DNA of 64,000 bases, taken from positions 1 through 64,000 of the forward strand of contig JAHLWS010000026.1 in the NCBI GenBank assembly GCA_019057795.1. The letters are read 5' to 3'. This document shows, one piece after another, positions 19,149 to 27,177 of the stretch (position 1 is the first letter of the stretch; each line of letters opens with the position of its first letter). The position numbers and the translations under genes are program-made. The notes below the pieces were generated by a model. That model did no database searches, was not told the DNA's origin, and saw only the letters and a list, made by a program, of their open reading frames with translations. This stretch comes from Promethearchaeota archaeon. Lineage in GTDB: Archaea; Asgardarchaeota; Lokiarchaeia; Sigyniarchaeales; SOKP01.

Positions 19149-19301
19149 TTTTTTTCGATTATTAGCATGATTGATTTGATTTTATTTATTTAGACAATCC
19201 TTTATCGTTCAAAGGTATTTTAAATTATTCTTAATATCATAATATAATCAGCAATTTTTATAAAAAGTTTTGAATGCAAGATTTTTAACACAAAAAAGCC
19301 A

Positions 19302-19853
19302 TTGACAATAGAAATAGACGATAGTGGAACTGGGGACTTAGTAGGAGACGCTTTTATTGGTTTCTTAAGGCAAGAAACGGGCGAAATGTTATTCAAAGCA
19401 CTATCCGTGGAACTATTCAAGGGTGATAATTGGAAAAATAAAGAACCTTATAAAATGACTGTTGATTTAGTCAAGGAAGGATTGAAAGAATTAAAATTTG
19501 ATAAAAAAACTGAAAAAGTGCTTTTATGTCGCGGTAACATCTTCGATCAGGTAAGGGAATACTTTAACGATGTCGGAATAAAGTGTGAAGCTGCCATAAT
19601 TGAAGGAAAATTACAAGATGCTGTAGAAGATAGACTAGTCGAACATTTGAGAAAGGATCTAGGAGTTCGATCAAGAAAATTGACTCGTAAAAGCGGGGCA
19701 AAGCGTTATTTTGTTCTTTTTAATTGGGTTTCTTACGATTTCTTTAAACGAGAAAAATACGTTAAATCTGGATTCAAAAAATGGAATACAGTTTGGCGGG
19801 AAAGAGCTATAGAAAGATATGAAGAAAATAGGAATCGAAAAAGAAGATATTAA
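19302..19853 (+). CDS. Conserved protein with an RNase H-like N-terminal motif
   Basis: 183 residues from TTG 19302. The start IEIDDSGTGDLVGDAFIGF resembles the first catalytic loop of RNase HII/HIII (DEAGRGP-LVGP), suggesting an RNase H fold nuclease or resolvase. Further acidic positions occur near EAAIIEGKLQDAVED. The C-terminus is very basic (RERAIERYEENRNRKRRY) and could bind nucleic acid. I cannot name the family. It is a single gene, divergent from cinA. Confidence 0.55.
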   Translation: MTIEIDDSGTGDLVGDAFIGFLRQETGEMLFKALSVELFKGDNWKNKEPYKMTVDLVKEGLKELKFDKKTEKVLLCRGNIFDQVREYFNDVGIKCEAAIIEGKLQDAVEDRLVEHLRKDLGVRSRKLTRKSGAKRYFVLFNWVSYDFFKREKYVKSGFKKWNTVWRERAIERYEENRNRKRRY

Positions 19854-19908
19854 TAACTTAAAATTTTTGGTTTTTCTAATAATTCTAATTAAGAAAGAAT
19901 TAACGATT

Positions 19909-20768
19909 TTATAGCTCACGGATTTCTCTAATCTGTTTAGCAGCCTCATCCAATTTATCTTTTAATAATTCTCCTAGTTCAGATGCTTCTGATTCAGATC
20001 TACCTTTCATTTCGATTAGTTCAAAAGCGCTAGAGATAACTTGCAATATGTTTCCTAAATCGTGAGAGTATTATCTTTCAACTCTAATTGTTTGCGAGAT
20101 GATGTAGTATATTCTAAATGAACAAGTAAAATAATAAATAAAATACTTGTTGTGATAATAGGAATATAGTTGAACATTATTAGTACGGGATCGTCTGCGC
20201 TATATAACCCATATCCCTCTCCTTGTAAAGCAATTATTATTGAAACCGGAAAGAATAAGGATAACATTAATACTGAAGCATAATACCAAATAATACTTCT
20301 TCCCATAAATTTCTTAAAACTTTTTTTCTTTATTGGTGGAATTACATAAGTACTAATTAATATTAAGTTCATAAACAGAGCACAGAAGGTAATTACTACT
20401 GTATAATCCGTGATTAAGAAAAAAAGAACAACAATAATAATGAAAATTATAATTAATGATACCATTTTTTTAAATGAAACCGTCATAAAATATTTAAAAA
20501 ACCCCCATAAAATAAAAATTGTTCCTAAAGAAGCAAGAAATGCGTTAAGAACAAGTAAAAACTCTTTCAGGTAAATGTTTTCAACTAGATTTGAAACGAT
20601 GGGGGCTAATGCGCCTAATATCCAAAAAAGCCATCCCAAAGTGAGAAATTTAAATTTTTCTGCTCTGGTACCGTTTAGAAAATCAATTGAAATTCCTAAT
20701 CCCACAACTCTTATAAAAATAATAATTATTAAACTTAACAACACTAGGTCATTCATTTTTGGAATCAA
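19909..20768 (-). pseudogene. Membrane sensor / histidine-kinase-like protein with frameshift
   Basis: The first frame (20055-20768) encodes six to seven hydrophobic helices and then KQLELKDNTL. Here a one-base loss in a codon near 20065 breaks the frame. Shifting by one restores HDLGNILQVISSAFELIEMK and a helix ending AAKQIREIREL at the stop at 19909. HDLGN is the H-box of a histidine kinase dimerisation domain. No ATPase domain follows, so even repaired it is a truncated kinase or a sensor lacking its catalytic part. The cause is a real frameshift or a sequencing indel. Confidence 0.65.
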
Positions 20769-21073
20769 ACCTCTATTATAAATAACTCATTATCATTCAA
20801 ATTTTAAATTACAATATAGATTTCGTCAAACGAATTAATAAAATTTATGCAAATATTTTATGAGATATAAAAAAAATGAGATAATTATAAAGCGAATATT
20901 TTTTTAGATATTAACTGAAATTTATGCGATTTCCATACATATTTAATACAATTTGTCTCTTTACTCTTTTAAACAACACTATGTACAAATAAGGGCGGTA
21001 AATAATTAAAATTAAATATCGTTCAAAATATAAAATATAAAGAATTGATAAAATAATTTCAAGGATAATAAGG
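20769..21073. other. Gene-free 305 bp between divergent genes
   Basis: AT-rich leader region between the minus-strand sensor gene and the plus-strand PIG-L gene. The only open frames are under 25 codons. No strong palindrome or repeat is seen; the sequence from about 20990 to 21073 probably carries the PIG-L promoter. Confidence 0.6.
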
Positions 21074-21757
21074 ATGAAAATTGTTGTATTTGCGCCACAC
21101 CCCGATGATGAGATTTATGGATGCGGTGGAAGTATTTTAAAATGGATGGAAGAGGGCCATGATGTCCATATAGTATATGTTACCGACAATCGCGTTTTAA
21201 TTACATGGGGCAAAGAACACGATCAATTGCTAGAAGAAGAAGCGAAAGATTATATTAATCTGAGCGAAGACGAAATTGGAAAGATAGGGTTAAGTGAAGC
21301 CGAAGAAGTAGCTAAAGCTTTTGGTTTTCCCAATAGTAATGTTCACCTTTTTAAAATTCACGATCAAGACGCAATCAATCAAATAGACAAAGGAGTAGGG
21401 CTTTCTAAGGAAATTATAAAAGATGCCGACAGAATTGTTTTGCCGAGCGATAATAATAACCATTCAGATCATCAAGCAACTCACAATATAGCTAAGACCG
21501 CCGCAATGGAGCTCAACTTAAAGGATATGGAATTTTATGTCTACGCGATATATAACATAATGAAGGCTCCAATGGAAAAACAAGTAAAAATTCGTATGGC
21601 AGAATATCGGGATAAAGTTTACAACATCATGTCGTTATATAAAACCCAATTAGCTCTTAAAGATACAAGGTTGGGTTGGATTACGTTAAAAAGAAAAAGG
21701 TCCGAAAGGTTTGGAGTTTTTTCTTTGAGAGATGTTGGAAACTTTTACAATTTTTAG
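21074..21757 (+). CDS. PIG-L/LmbE-family deacetylase
   Basis: This 227-residue protein begins KIVVFAPHPDDEIYGCGG, the zinc-binding AHPDDE motif of the family, with a second metal site in NNNHSDHQATHN near 135. PIG-L-family enzymes remove N-acetyl groups from GlcNAc conjugates or similar amides. The substrate cannot be told. The motif set is complete and the protein is cytosolic. Stop at 21757, converging with the next gene 19 bp away. Confidence 0.87.
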   Translation: MKIVVFAPHPDDEIYGCGGSILKWMEEGHDVHIVYVTDNRVLITWGKEHDQLLEEEAKDYINLSEDEIGKIGLSEAEEVAKAFGFPNSNVHLFKIHDQDAINQIDKGVGLSKEIIKDADRIVLPSDNNNHSDHQATHNIAKTAAMELNLKDMEFYVYAIYNIMKAPMEKQVKIRMAEYRDKVYNIMSLYKTQLALKDTRLGWITLKRKRSERFGVFSLRDVGNFYNF

Positions 21758-21776
21758 TTTTTAGTAAAAGTGTCTC

Positions 21777-22472
21777 TTATCTTAATTCGGTTCCGCAGTT
21801 TCCACAAATTTTGGTGTTAGATGGTGAGATAGTACCACACGTAAAACATACGATTTGTTTGTCATCTTTTGGTTGTTCTAGTTCAATATGTTGCTGAGGC
21901 TGAGAATTTTGCTTGTCGTGTTTAAAAATACTCATATCAATGTCTTGTTTTAAAATTTTCTCTACGTAATCCTTGTCGTGTGGGGTAACAATTTCAAACT
22001 CTTGAGAAGCTTCGATTTCTTTAAATCCTTTTGGTAAATTTTTAAATTCACTATCTTCTACGATTTTAGTTTCCTTGTCCTTCTTGGGGATCTCCTTATA
22101 GTTTATTTCCTTAGAGGTACTTGTAGCCTTAGGAGATTTTTGTTCCATTTCTTTATAAATAATTTCTTCAAAAGAGTCGCTCTCATGAATAAGTTCCTCA
22201 TCAAATACATCATCAATAAGTGATGAACTTGGTTCAATACTTTTTTGTATTTTTGCTTTTAACTCTTTGATGTGTTCAATAATTTGCTGAGCCTTTTTAA
22301 TTATCATTGATCTGTAAGAGAAATCTAATTTAGGTGTTTTTGAAGCATTGAGTGCCATTTCAGAAATTTCTACCCAAGAATCTATAGCGTCTTGAATTCT
22401 ATTGTTTTTTTCGTAAGCATTCGCTTTAGCAACTTTTTCCGCTAGGTTTTTATTAAATTTTGTAATATCCAT
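21777..22472 (-). CDS. MIT-like domain protein with C-terminal zinc ribbon
   Basis: 231 residues. The first 75 form three predicted helices (KVAKANAYEKNNRIQDAID, then AQQIIEHIKELKAKIQ), much like an MIT domain, the module that Vps4 and other ESCRT partners use to bind ESCRT-III tails. A long acidic/polar linker follows. The protein ends with a zinc ribbon, CFTCGTISPSNTKICGNCG. Asgard archaea have ESCRT systems, so a link is plausible, but MIT and TPR helices are hard to tell apart by eye. Confidence 0.55.
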   Translation of the reverse strand: MDITKFNKNLAEKVAKANAYEKNNRIQDAIDSWVEISEMALNASKTPKLDFSYRSMIIKKAQQIIEHIKELKAKIQKSIEPSSSLIDDVFDEELIHESDSFEEIIYKEMEQKSPKATSTSKEINYKEIPKKDKETKIVEDSEFKNLPKGFKEIEASQEFEIVTPHDKDYVEKILKQDIDMSIFKHDKQNSQPQQHIELEQPKDDKQIVCFTCGTISPSNTKICGNCGTELR

Positions 22473-22614
22473 TATAAAAACTACTTAAATTTTAATTAAT
22501 TCTCAAGATTATCAAGTAAATTTAACTATATATAATTGTTAATATGTTATGTAAAAATTAATAATAGAGTTTTTTCTTAGTTTATTAAAAGAAAATACTT
22601 TTTTATTGTAATTT

Positions 22615-24504
22615 ATGTCAATAAGACCCTTTTCTTCTAGTGAGTTAAACAATTTAAGAGAAGTAATTGAACGAAATGGTTGGAAAATAGATGGAACTAT
22701 TGAAAATTATTTCAGGTATAGCGTTAAAAAGGATAAATTAATACTATTTACAATAAAATTTCCAGTTTCGCTGCCTTTAAGGTTAAATTTTCCGCTTGAA
22801 GTAGTTAGTTTTCGCATTTGCATGGCTTTTAAATTATGGGATTTTAATCAAAATACTTATAAGGTTATTCTTTCTTTAATGAAAATGCTCCGAGATTTAG
22901 CCCTTCAAGTTACTTTAGAACATGCTTTTCCCATCAAAGGTAAGGAGAACGACTTACTTGATATATTAAATCTGCTAATGCCTGAACCAATAACCGACGA
23001 GATCGATAGTACGTGGTTAAATCGTATACGCATATCTTTAATGAATAAACGCGATAAGTTCCAACAATTTACCGGAGAGCATATAAATAAAATAGTAGAA
23101 GCTTTGAAAAACACTAGATTGAAACCTACATTTAAACTTCCGTGGGAATTAAGAGATGGAGTTCCTAAACTTCGAGCTTCTGAAACGTTATTTTTTTCAA
23201 ATGAAGAAAAATTTGATGAGTTTTTCATATTAGAAAAGGGCTTTTTCACGTTTTTTAAAGATTTAGAATATCATAAATTTTTTATCAGATCTTCTTTCGA
23301 TTGCTATTCTCCGTATATTTTAAGTTCTTTGTTTAATGATACTGAGTTTAAGCTAGAAATGTATGTTGAAAATTGGATTAAGTTTTCCAGAATGATGTTG
23401 AATTCTATAATAGAAATAATAACTCTAGCAGAAATTAATCAAAATGACTATATAAAATTTAAACCTGAAAGAGAATTAGAGTCAAAAGGATTTGAGTTAG
23501 AAAAAAATAACTTTCCATTTTCAGCATTACATTACGAAAGCACATTATCAAAAGGAGAATTATATCAGATTCACAACGACCTATTTAATTCACCACCTAC
23601 TAATTTTGAAATGATTGAATCAATTAATTCCTATACAGAAGCAGAAAAGTTAATAAAGAATTATAGGTTTGATGAGGCTACTCAATTGTTAAATAACTCT
23701 TTAAAAATTTTCAATAAAAACCGTCAAAAGAAAATAGTAGTCTCAATATTATTAAAATTAAGAAAAATAGCCTCATTACTAAACCAAGATGAGGTTGCGC
23801 TCAATTATTTACAAAGTGCGATGGGAGTTGCTAAATCTGGAGAGGTAACAATAGAATTTATTATAAAAATACAATATTATTTAGGTAAGTGGTTTTATAA
23901 AACTGAAAAATTTGATGAAGCCTTGTCTCACTTTAATATTATTGTCAATTTCTTGGAAAAAGAAGAAACTATTACTGATAAAGATGAATTCCTTGGTATG
24001 GCTTACTTATACTTGGGATTAATTAATTTGAAGCAGAATAAATTAACTCAGTCTAAAAATAATTTCAAGAAAGCTTTTCAATTAGGAAACAGTTCGATTA
24101 AAGTAAAGTTAAACTATCATCTCAAGCGAGCCAAATACTATAAATCGAAAGATAATTTATCCCAAGCTCAAAAATCGTTACGATCTGGCATAGAGGTAGT
24201 CGGTTTAGATTATGATGAGATGAAAAACGCTCCCATTTTATTTGATTTAGTTTTAGAATTAGCCGAGTTCTATATTCATCACAGGGTAGATTCAAAAAAA
24301 TCGCTTTATTTAATGAAAAAAATCGAAAAGCGACTTTATCTTAACTTAAAAGAAATTTCAGGAATCCGTAGAGCAATTCGATGGAATTTGCTAATGTGTG
24401 ATTATTATGATATACTAGCTAATGATAGTAATAACTCAACCCACTATTATAAACAAAGCCAAATTTTAATTAACCAATTAAAGAAGATTGGAGTGTTAGG
24501 TTAA
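22615..24504 (+). CDS. Large TPR-repeat protein, 629 aa
   Basis: The N-terminal 300 residues form an alpha/beta domain I do not recognise (it starts PFSSSELNNLREVIERNGW). From about 335 onward there are at least six TPR-like helix pairs, including AEKLIKNYRFDEATQLLNNS, YLGKWFYKTEKFDEALSHF and YLGLINLKQNKLTQSKNNF. No membrane segment. A protein-interaction scaffold is likely. Leaderless or near so: T-rich sequence precedes ATG 22615. Confidence 0.6.
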   Translation: MSIRPFSSSELNNLREVIERNGWKIDGTIENYFRYSVKKDKLILFTIKFPVSLPLRLNFPLEVVSFRICMAFKLWDFNQNTYKVILSLMKMLRDLALQVTLEHAFPIKGKENDLLDILNLLMPEPITDEIDSTWLNRIRISLMNKRDKFQQFTGEHINKIVEALKNTRLKPTFKLPWELRDGVPKLRASETLFFSNEEKFDEFFILEKGFFTFFKDLEYHKFFIRSSFDCYSPYILSSLFNDTEFKLEMYVENWIKFSRMMLNSIIEIITLAEINQNDYIKFKPERELESKGFELEKNNFPFSALHYESTLSKGELYQIHNDLFNSPPTNFEMIESINSYTEAEKLIKNYRFDEATQLLNNSLKIFNKNRQKKIVVSILLKLRKIASLLNQDEVALNYLQSAMGVAKSGEVTIEFIIKIQYYLGKWFYKTEKFDEALSHFNIIVNFLEKEETITDKDEFLGMAYLYLGLINLKQNKLTQSKNNFKKAFQLGNSSIKVKLNYHLKRAKYYKSKDNLSQAQKSLRSGIEVVGLDYDEMKNAPILFDLVLELAEFYIHHRVDSKKSLYLMKKIEKRLYLNLKEISGIRRAIRWNLLMCDYYDILANDSNNSTHYYKQSQILINQLKKIGVLG

Positions 24505-24523
24505 AACTATTAAAAACATAGAT

Positions 24524-24727
24524 TTAACGTTTGTAGGATGCTCGTTTAGCACCAATAGATTCACGCTGTCCAGCGTATTCCCCTTTCTCAACTCTCTGTA
24601 TATAAAGATCGCGATATCTCATTCTTGGAGGCTTTTTCTTCCTTGAGTTTACTCCAGTTCTTCGTATTTTTGGTGTTTGTTGTTTAACCTTTCCAGCTTT
24701 TGTTAAACTACCGTGACTTCCTGGCAT
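24524..24727 (-). CDS. rps30e: Small ribosomal subunit protein eS30
   Basis: 67 residues, very basic, starting PGSHGSLTKAGKVKQQTPK, which matches the conserved S30e opening (HGSLARAGKV-QTPKV), then a KKKPPR/MRYRD segment. S30e occurs in archaea and eukaryotes but not bacteria. Unlike eukaryotic FAU there is no ubiquitin-like fusion. It is transcribed towards the TPR gene. Confidence 0.9.
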   Translation of the reverse strand: MPGSHGSLTKAGKVKQQTPKIRRTGVNSRKKKPPRMRYRDLYIQRVEKGEYAGQRESIGAKRASYKR

Positions 24728-24946
24728 TTTTCATAAATCTCCTTATAGTTATTTTTTTACTTAATTAATTTTATTAAAGGCGTTCCGTATTATTTTAAAG
24801 TCGTTTAAAGCACTTAAATTTTGTTATTATCATGAATTTATTAGTACTGAAAAAATAAAAATTGGACTCCATTTTTTTTATAGATTTGGTCTAAATTATA
24901 TTAATTGAAGATCATGAAATAATTATTGTATTAATTTGAGCTTATT

Positions 24947-25129
24947 ATGTCAAAAATTAATATTACAGATAAAGCAAGAAAAACCGCAAGAGTTAAAGAT
25001 AATAAAATCCAATATGGGGAAAGCAAAAATATGTGTTTTGCATGCGGAGAAAAAATTGATAGCAATACTAAGATTTGTCCCTATTGCAAAACAAAACAAG
25101 ATGAAAAAGAATCAATATTAAAACAATGA
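24947..25129 (+). CDS. Small zinc-ribbon protein, 60 aa
   Basis: The short protein has a C-terminal zinc ribbon with two CxxC knuckles, CFACG and CPYC, about 15 residues apart. The N-terminal half is basic. Of two overlapping frames this one is chosen because the Cys pairs make a full ribbon. It is followed 50 bp later by another zinc-ribbon gene. Confidence 0.55.
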   Translation: MSKINITDKARKTARVKDNKIQYGESKNMCFACGEKIDSNTKICPYCKTKQDEKESILKQ

Positions 25130-25180
25130 ATTCTTTAAAACATTAGAAAATATTTCAAAGTACAATTAGAGTAATCTCAA

Positions 25181-25675
25181 ATGAGCTTTCAACAATCCAA
25201 ACGTAAAAAAATCTCCGTATTGAGTGGTTTAGTTACTTTTTTAGTAGTCGGTTTTTTAATAATCGCAATCTTTTTCATTGGAATTAGTATTTTGATACTT
25301 GTCGTAATTCCCGTAATAATATTAGTTATAATAGGTATTGTTGTCTATCGTTATTCGGGAGAATCAAAAAAGTATTGTCCGCGTTGCAACCTTCCAACTA
25401 GCGTTTACACAGAATATTGTCGCAATTGTGGCTTGAAATTAATAAGTAAATGTCCAAATTGCAATATTTATATGCCCAGAAACAATAAATATTGCGATAT
25501 TTGCGGTTATGAATTCCCAGCAATAAAAGAAGATAAAATAATCCCTGAATATGAAGTCTTTCAAAAGGGCGCTCCCACTCCAAAAAAGCCAAATTTTTGC
25601 CCTACTTGCGGGGCGTCTATGAAAGATGCTAAAAATCTTAGATTTTGCGAATTCTGTGGTTCGAAAATTGTCTAA
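25181..25675 (+). CDS. Membrane protein with several zinc ribbons
   Basis: 164 residues. Residues 15-60 are two close hydrophobic helices (FLVVGFLIIAIFFIGIS and the following segment). The remainder carries six CxxC knuckles that pair into three zinc ribbons: CPRC...CRNCG, CPNC...CDICG and CPTCG...CEFCG. It is probably a membrane-tethered zinc-ribbon array facing the cytosol; such proteins are common and uncharacterised in Asgard archaea. It converges with the next gene, whose stop is adjacent. Confidence 0.65.
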   Translation: MSFQQSKRKKISVLSGLVTFLVVGFLIIAIFFIGISILILVVIPVIILVIIGIVVYRYSGESKKYCPRCNLPTSVYTEYCRNCGLKLISKCPNCNIYMPRNNKYCDICGYEFPAIKEDKIIPEYEVFQKGAPTPKKPNFCPTCGASMKDAKNLRFCEFCGSKIV

Positions 25676-26257
25676 TTAGGACTTTCTACTCTTTTTTTTT
25701 AAATATATAACGAAGAAAGTATAGCCTATGTTAAGCAAGGTATTAACACTCCAATTTAAAATAAATGTCAACAGTGGAGCCCCATAATATGCCAATTTTA
25801 AAAAATATACCGTAAAGAGCCAAACAGTAAAAAAAATAGTATAATAAATTATATAATATGGTATTAAATTATCCCGTTTCTTCCATGTGATATAAAACGC
25901 AATTATTAATGGAAAGATATGGATATAATCGTAATAAAGTCCCAATACGCTAAATTCCAATACAATTATTAAGCTTAAAGGAAAAATCGAATAAAGGATA
26001 AAGTGATTTATGTATTTATTATCACGACGCAAAAACCATACGATAGATAACGAAAAATACCATAGACTTATCGTAAAGAACACTAAATTAGTTCCAGGAT
26101 CGCCATGTTTTACGTCATAACCGCTTTCATACGCATCCAATGGTTGCCATGATAAGGGGATAACGAATTGAAATAATAAAGATATAAGTAAAGCAACGGC
26201 CAGTTGAATAATCGTTATATATCTAATATTTAAATCTCCTAATTTCTTAAGGGTCAA
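25676..26257 (-). CDS. Polytopic membrane protein, unknown
   Basis: 193 residues with five to six hydrophobic helices and a basic end KKKSRKS. Aromatic-rich loops (FFTISLWYFSLSIVWFLRR) resemble small Asgard membrane proteins of unknown role. No motif is recognised. Confidence 0.5.
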   Translation of the reverse strand: MTLKKLGDLNIRYITIIQLAVALLISLLFQFVIPLSWQPLDAYESGYDVKHGDPGTNLVFFTISLWYFSLSIVWFLRRDNKYINHFILYSIFPLSLIIVLEFSVLGLYYDYIHIFPLIIAFYITWKKRDNLIPYYIIYYTIFFTVWLFTVYFLKLAYYGAPLLTFILNWSVNTLLNIGYTFFVIYLKKKSRKS

Positions 26258-26337
26258 ATTTTTTTCACTTCAAAACATTTTAACATTTCATAAAACTGAA
26301 ATATTATGAGTAATTAGTAAAATTAAAAATTTGTAGT

Positions 26338-26350
26338 TATTTAATATAAA
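26338..26350 (+). promoter_or_regulatory. TATA-box candidate for tRNA-Trp
   Basis: An atttaatataaat stretch centred about 40 bp before the tRNA fits an archaeal TATA box for a transcript starting shortly upstream of the mature 5' end. Confidence 0.45.
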
Positions 26351-26384
26351 TTATTTTACGCCACGACTTGTTTTCCTAAATCAT

Positions 26385-26488
26385 GGGGGCGTGGCGAAGC
26401 TCGGTATAACTTTGCCCTTTCGGTGCATAGTGCTAAACGCGGCAGGCTCCAGACTTGTTGGTCACCGGTTCAAATCCGGTCGCTCCCA
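26385..26488 (+). tRNA. trnW: tRNA-Trp (CCA) with an intron near the D-arm
   Basis: The acceptor arm pairs 26385-26391 with 26481-26487 (seven pairs, one G-U); the discriminator is A26488 and CCA is not encoded. The T-arm is accgg/ccggt around ttcaaat. The anticodon loop ctCCAga has CCA at 26449-26451, closed by gcagg/cttgt. About 27-28 extra bases lie between the D-loop (gctcggtataac) and the anticodon stem, within 26409-26440. Archaeal tRNA-Trp often has an intron, but usually after position 37, where there is none here. Exact splice sites are ambiguous because two D-stem pairings are possible. Confidence 0.85.
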
Positions 26489-26546
26489 CTTACTTCATGT
26501 ATTAAGAATTATCCCCGTTTTCTTTAATTTTAGAAAAATAGATAAT

Positions 26547-27170
26547 CTACCATTGAGAAAAATCCTTTTCTTTAGAATAATCACGTAATAATGGCTTACC
26601 CGTTAATAATGTTAAATACCGTATCTTTGCAGATTGTTCTGCTCCAGTAACATATTGTAAAGCATCGTCTAAGGTCATACCCTTAGCAAAAATACCATGG
26701 CCCCGTACAATGACAAATGGATAATTCTTTAGTACTTTTGGAACCTCTATCGAAGTGTAATATGCGCCAGCTGGAATTTCAACATCAATAATTGGGATTT
26801 TCTTATATAGAGCAAATCCTTCTGCGTCTATACATGTTATTTCATCCTCGATTAACGATAAAGCGACGCAATAAGGATTATGGGCATGAATTACCGCCAT
26901 AGCATCTGTTTCTAAATAGATTGCTCTGTGAACTCCAAGTTCAGTACTGGCGATAAGTGAACTTGAATCCTCTTCCTTTAAATCACACACAACTAAATCT
27001 TCTAGTTCTAAATCTCCAAGCATAGCAGATCTTCTTTTAATAATAATCTTCCCTCCACTTCGAATGGAGATATTTCCTGAATGAGATGTGTTGTAACCAT
27101 GCCTAACTAAATGCTTTCCAACTTTTTTAAATATTTTATAAATTGATTCTTCAATAACCATAAATTTCAA
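26547..27170 (-). CDS. Class II aldolase, probable L-rhamnulose-1-phosphate aldolase
   Basis: This 207-residue protein of the FucA/RhaD/AraD fold has SGNISIR (substrate phosphate), the catalytic Glu in ASTELGVHRA, and the zinc ligands HAHNP near 95 and RGHGIF near 153. Length fits the FucA type. Its place in the rhaA-AOR operon, 7 bp after the AOR gene, suggests cleavage of rhamnulose-1-phosphate to DHAP and L-lactaldehyde. Fuculose-phosphate or another substrate cannot be excluded from motifs alone. Confidence 0.82.
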   Translation of the reverse strand: MKFMVIEESIYKIFKKVGKHLVRHGYNTSHSGNISIRSGGKIIIKRRSAMLGDLELEDLVVCDLKEEDSSSLIASTELGVHRAIYLETDAMAVIHAHNPYCVALSLIEDEITCIDAEGFALYKKIPIIDVEIPAGAYYTSIEVPKVLKNYPFVIVRGHGIFAKGMTLDDALQYVTGAEQSAKIRYLTLLTGKPLLRDYSKEKDFSQW

Positions 27171-27177
27171 CCGTTTT

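Noticed and set aside
24936..25121. Alternative 61-codon frame overlapping the small zinc-ribbon gene
   Set aside because: The other frame has properly spaced CxxC pairs, starts with ATG at a better position and looks like real protein; this one does not.
26391..26588. 65-codon frame running through tRNA-Trp
   Set aside because: It lies across the tRNA and has no protein-like features.
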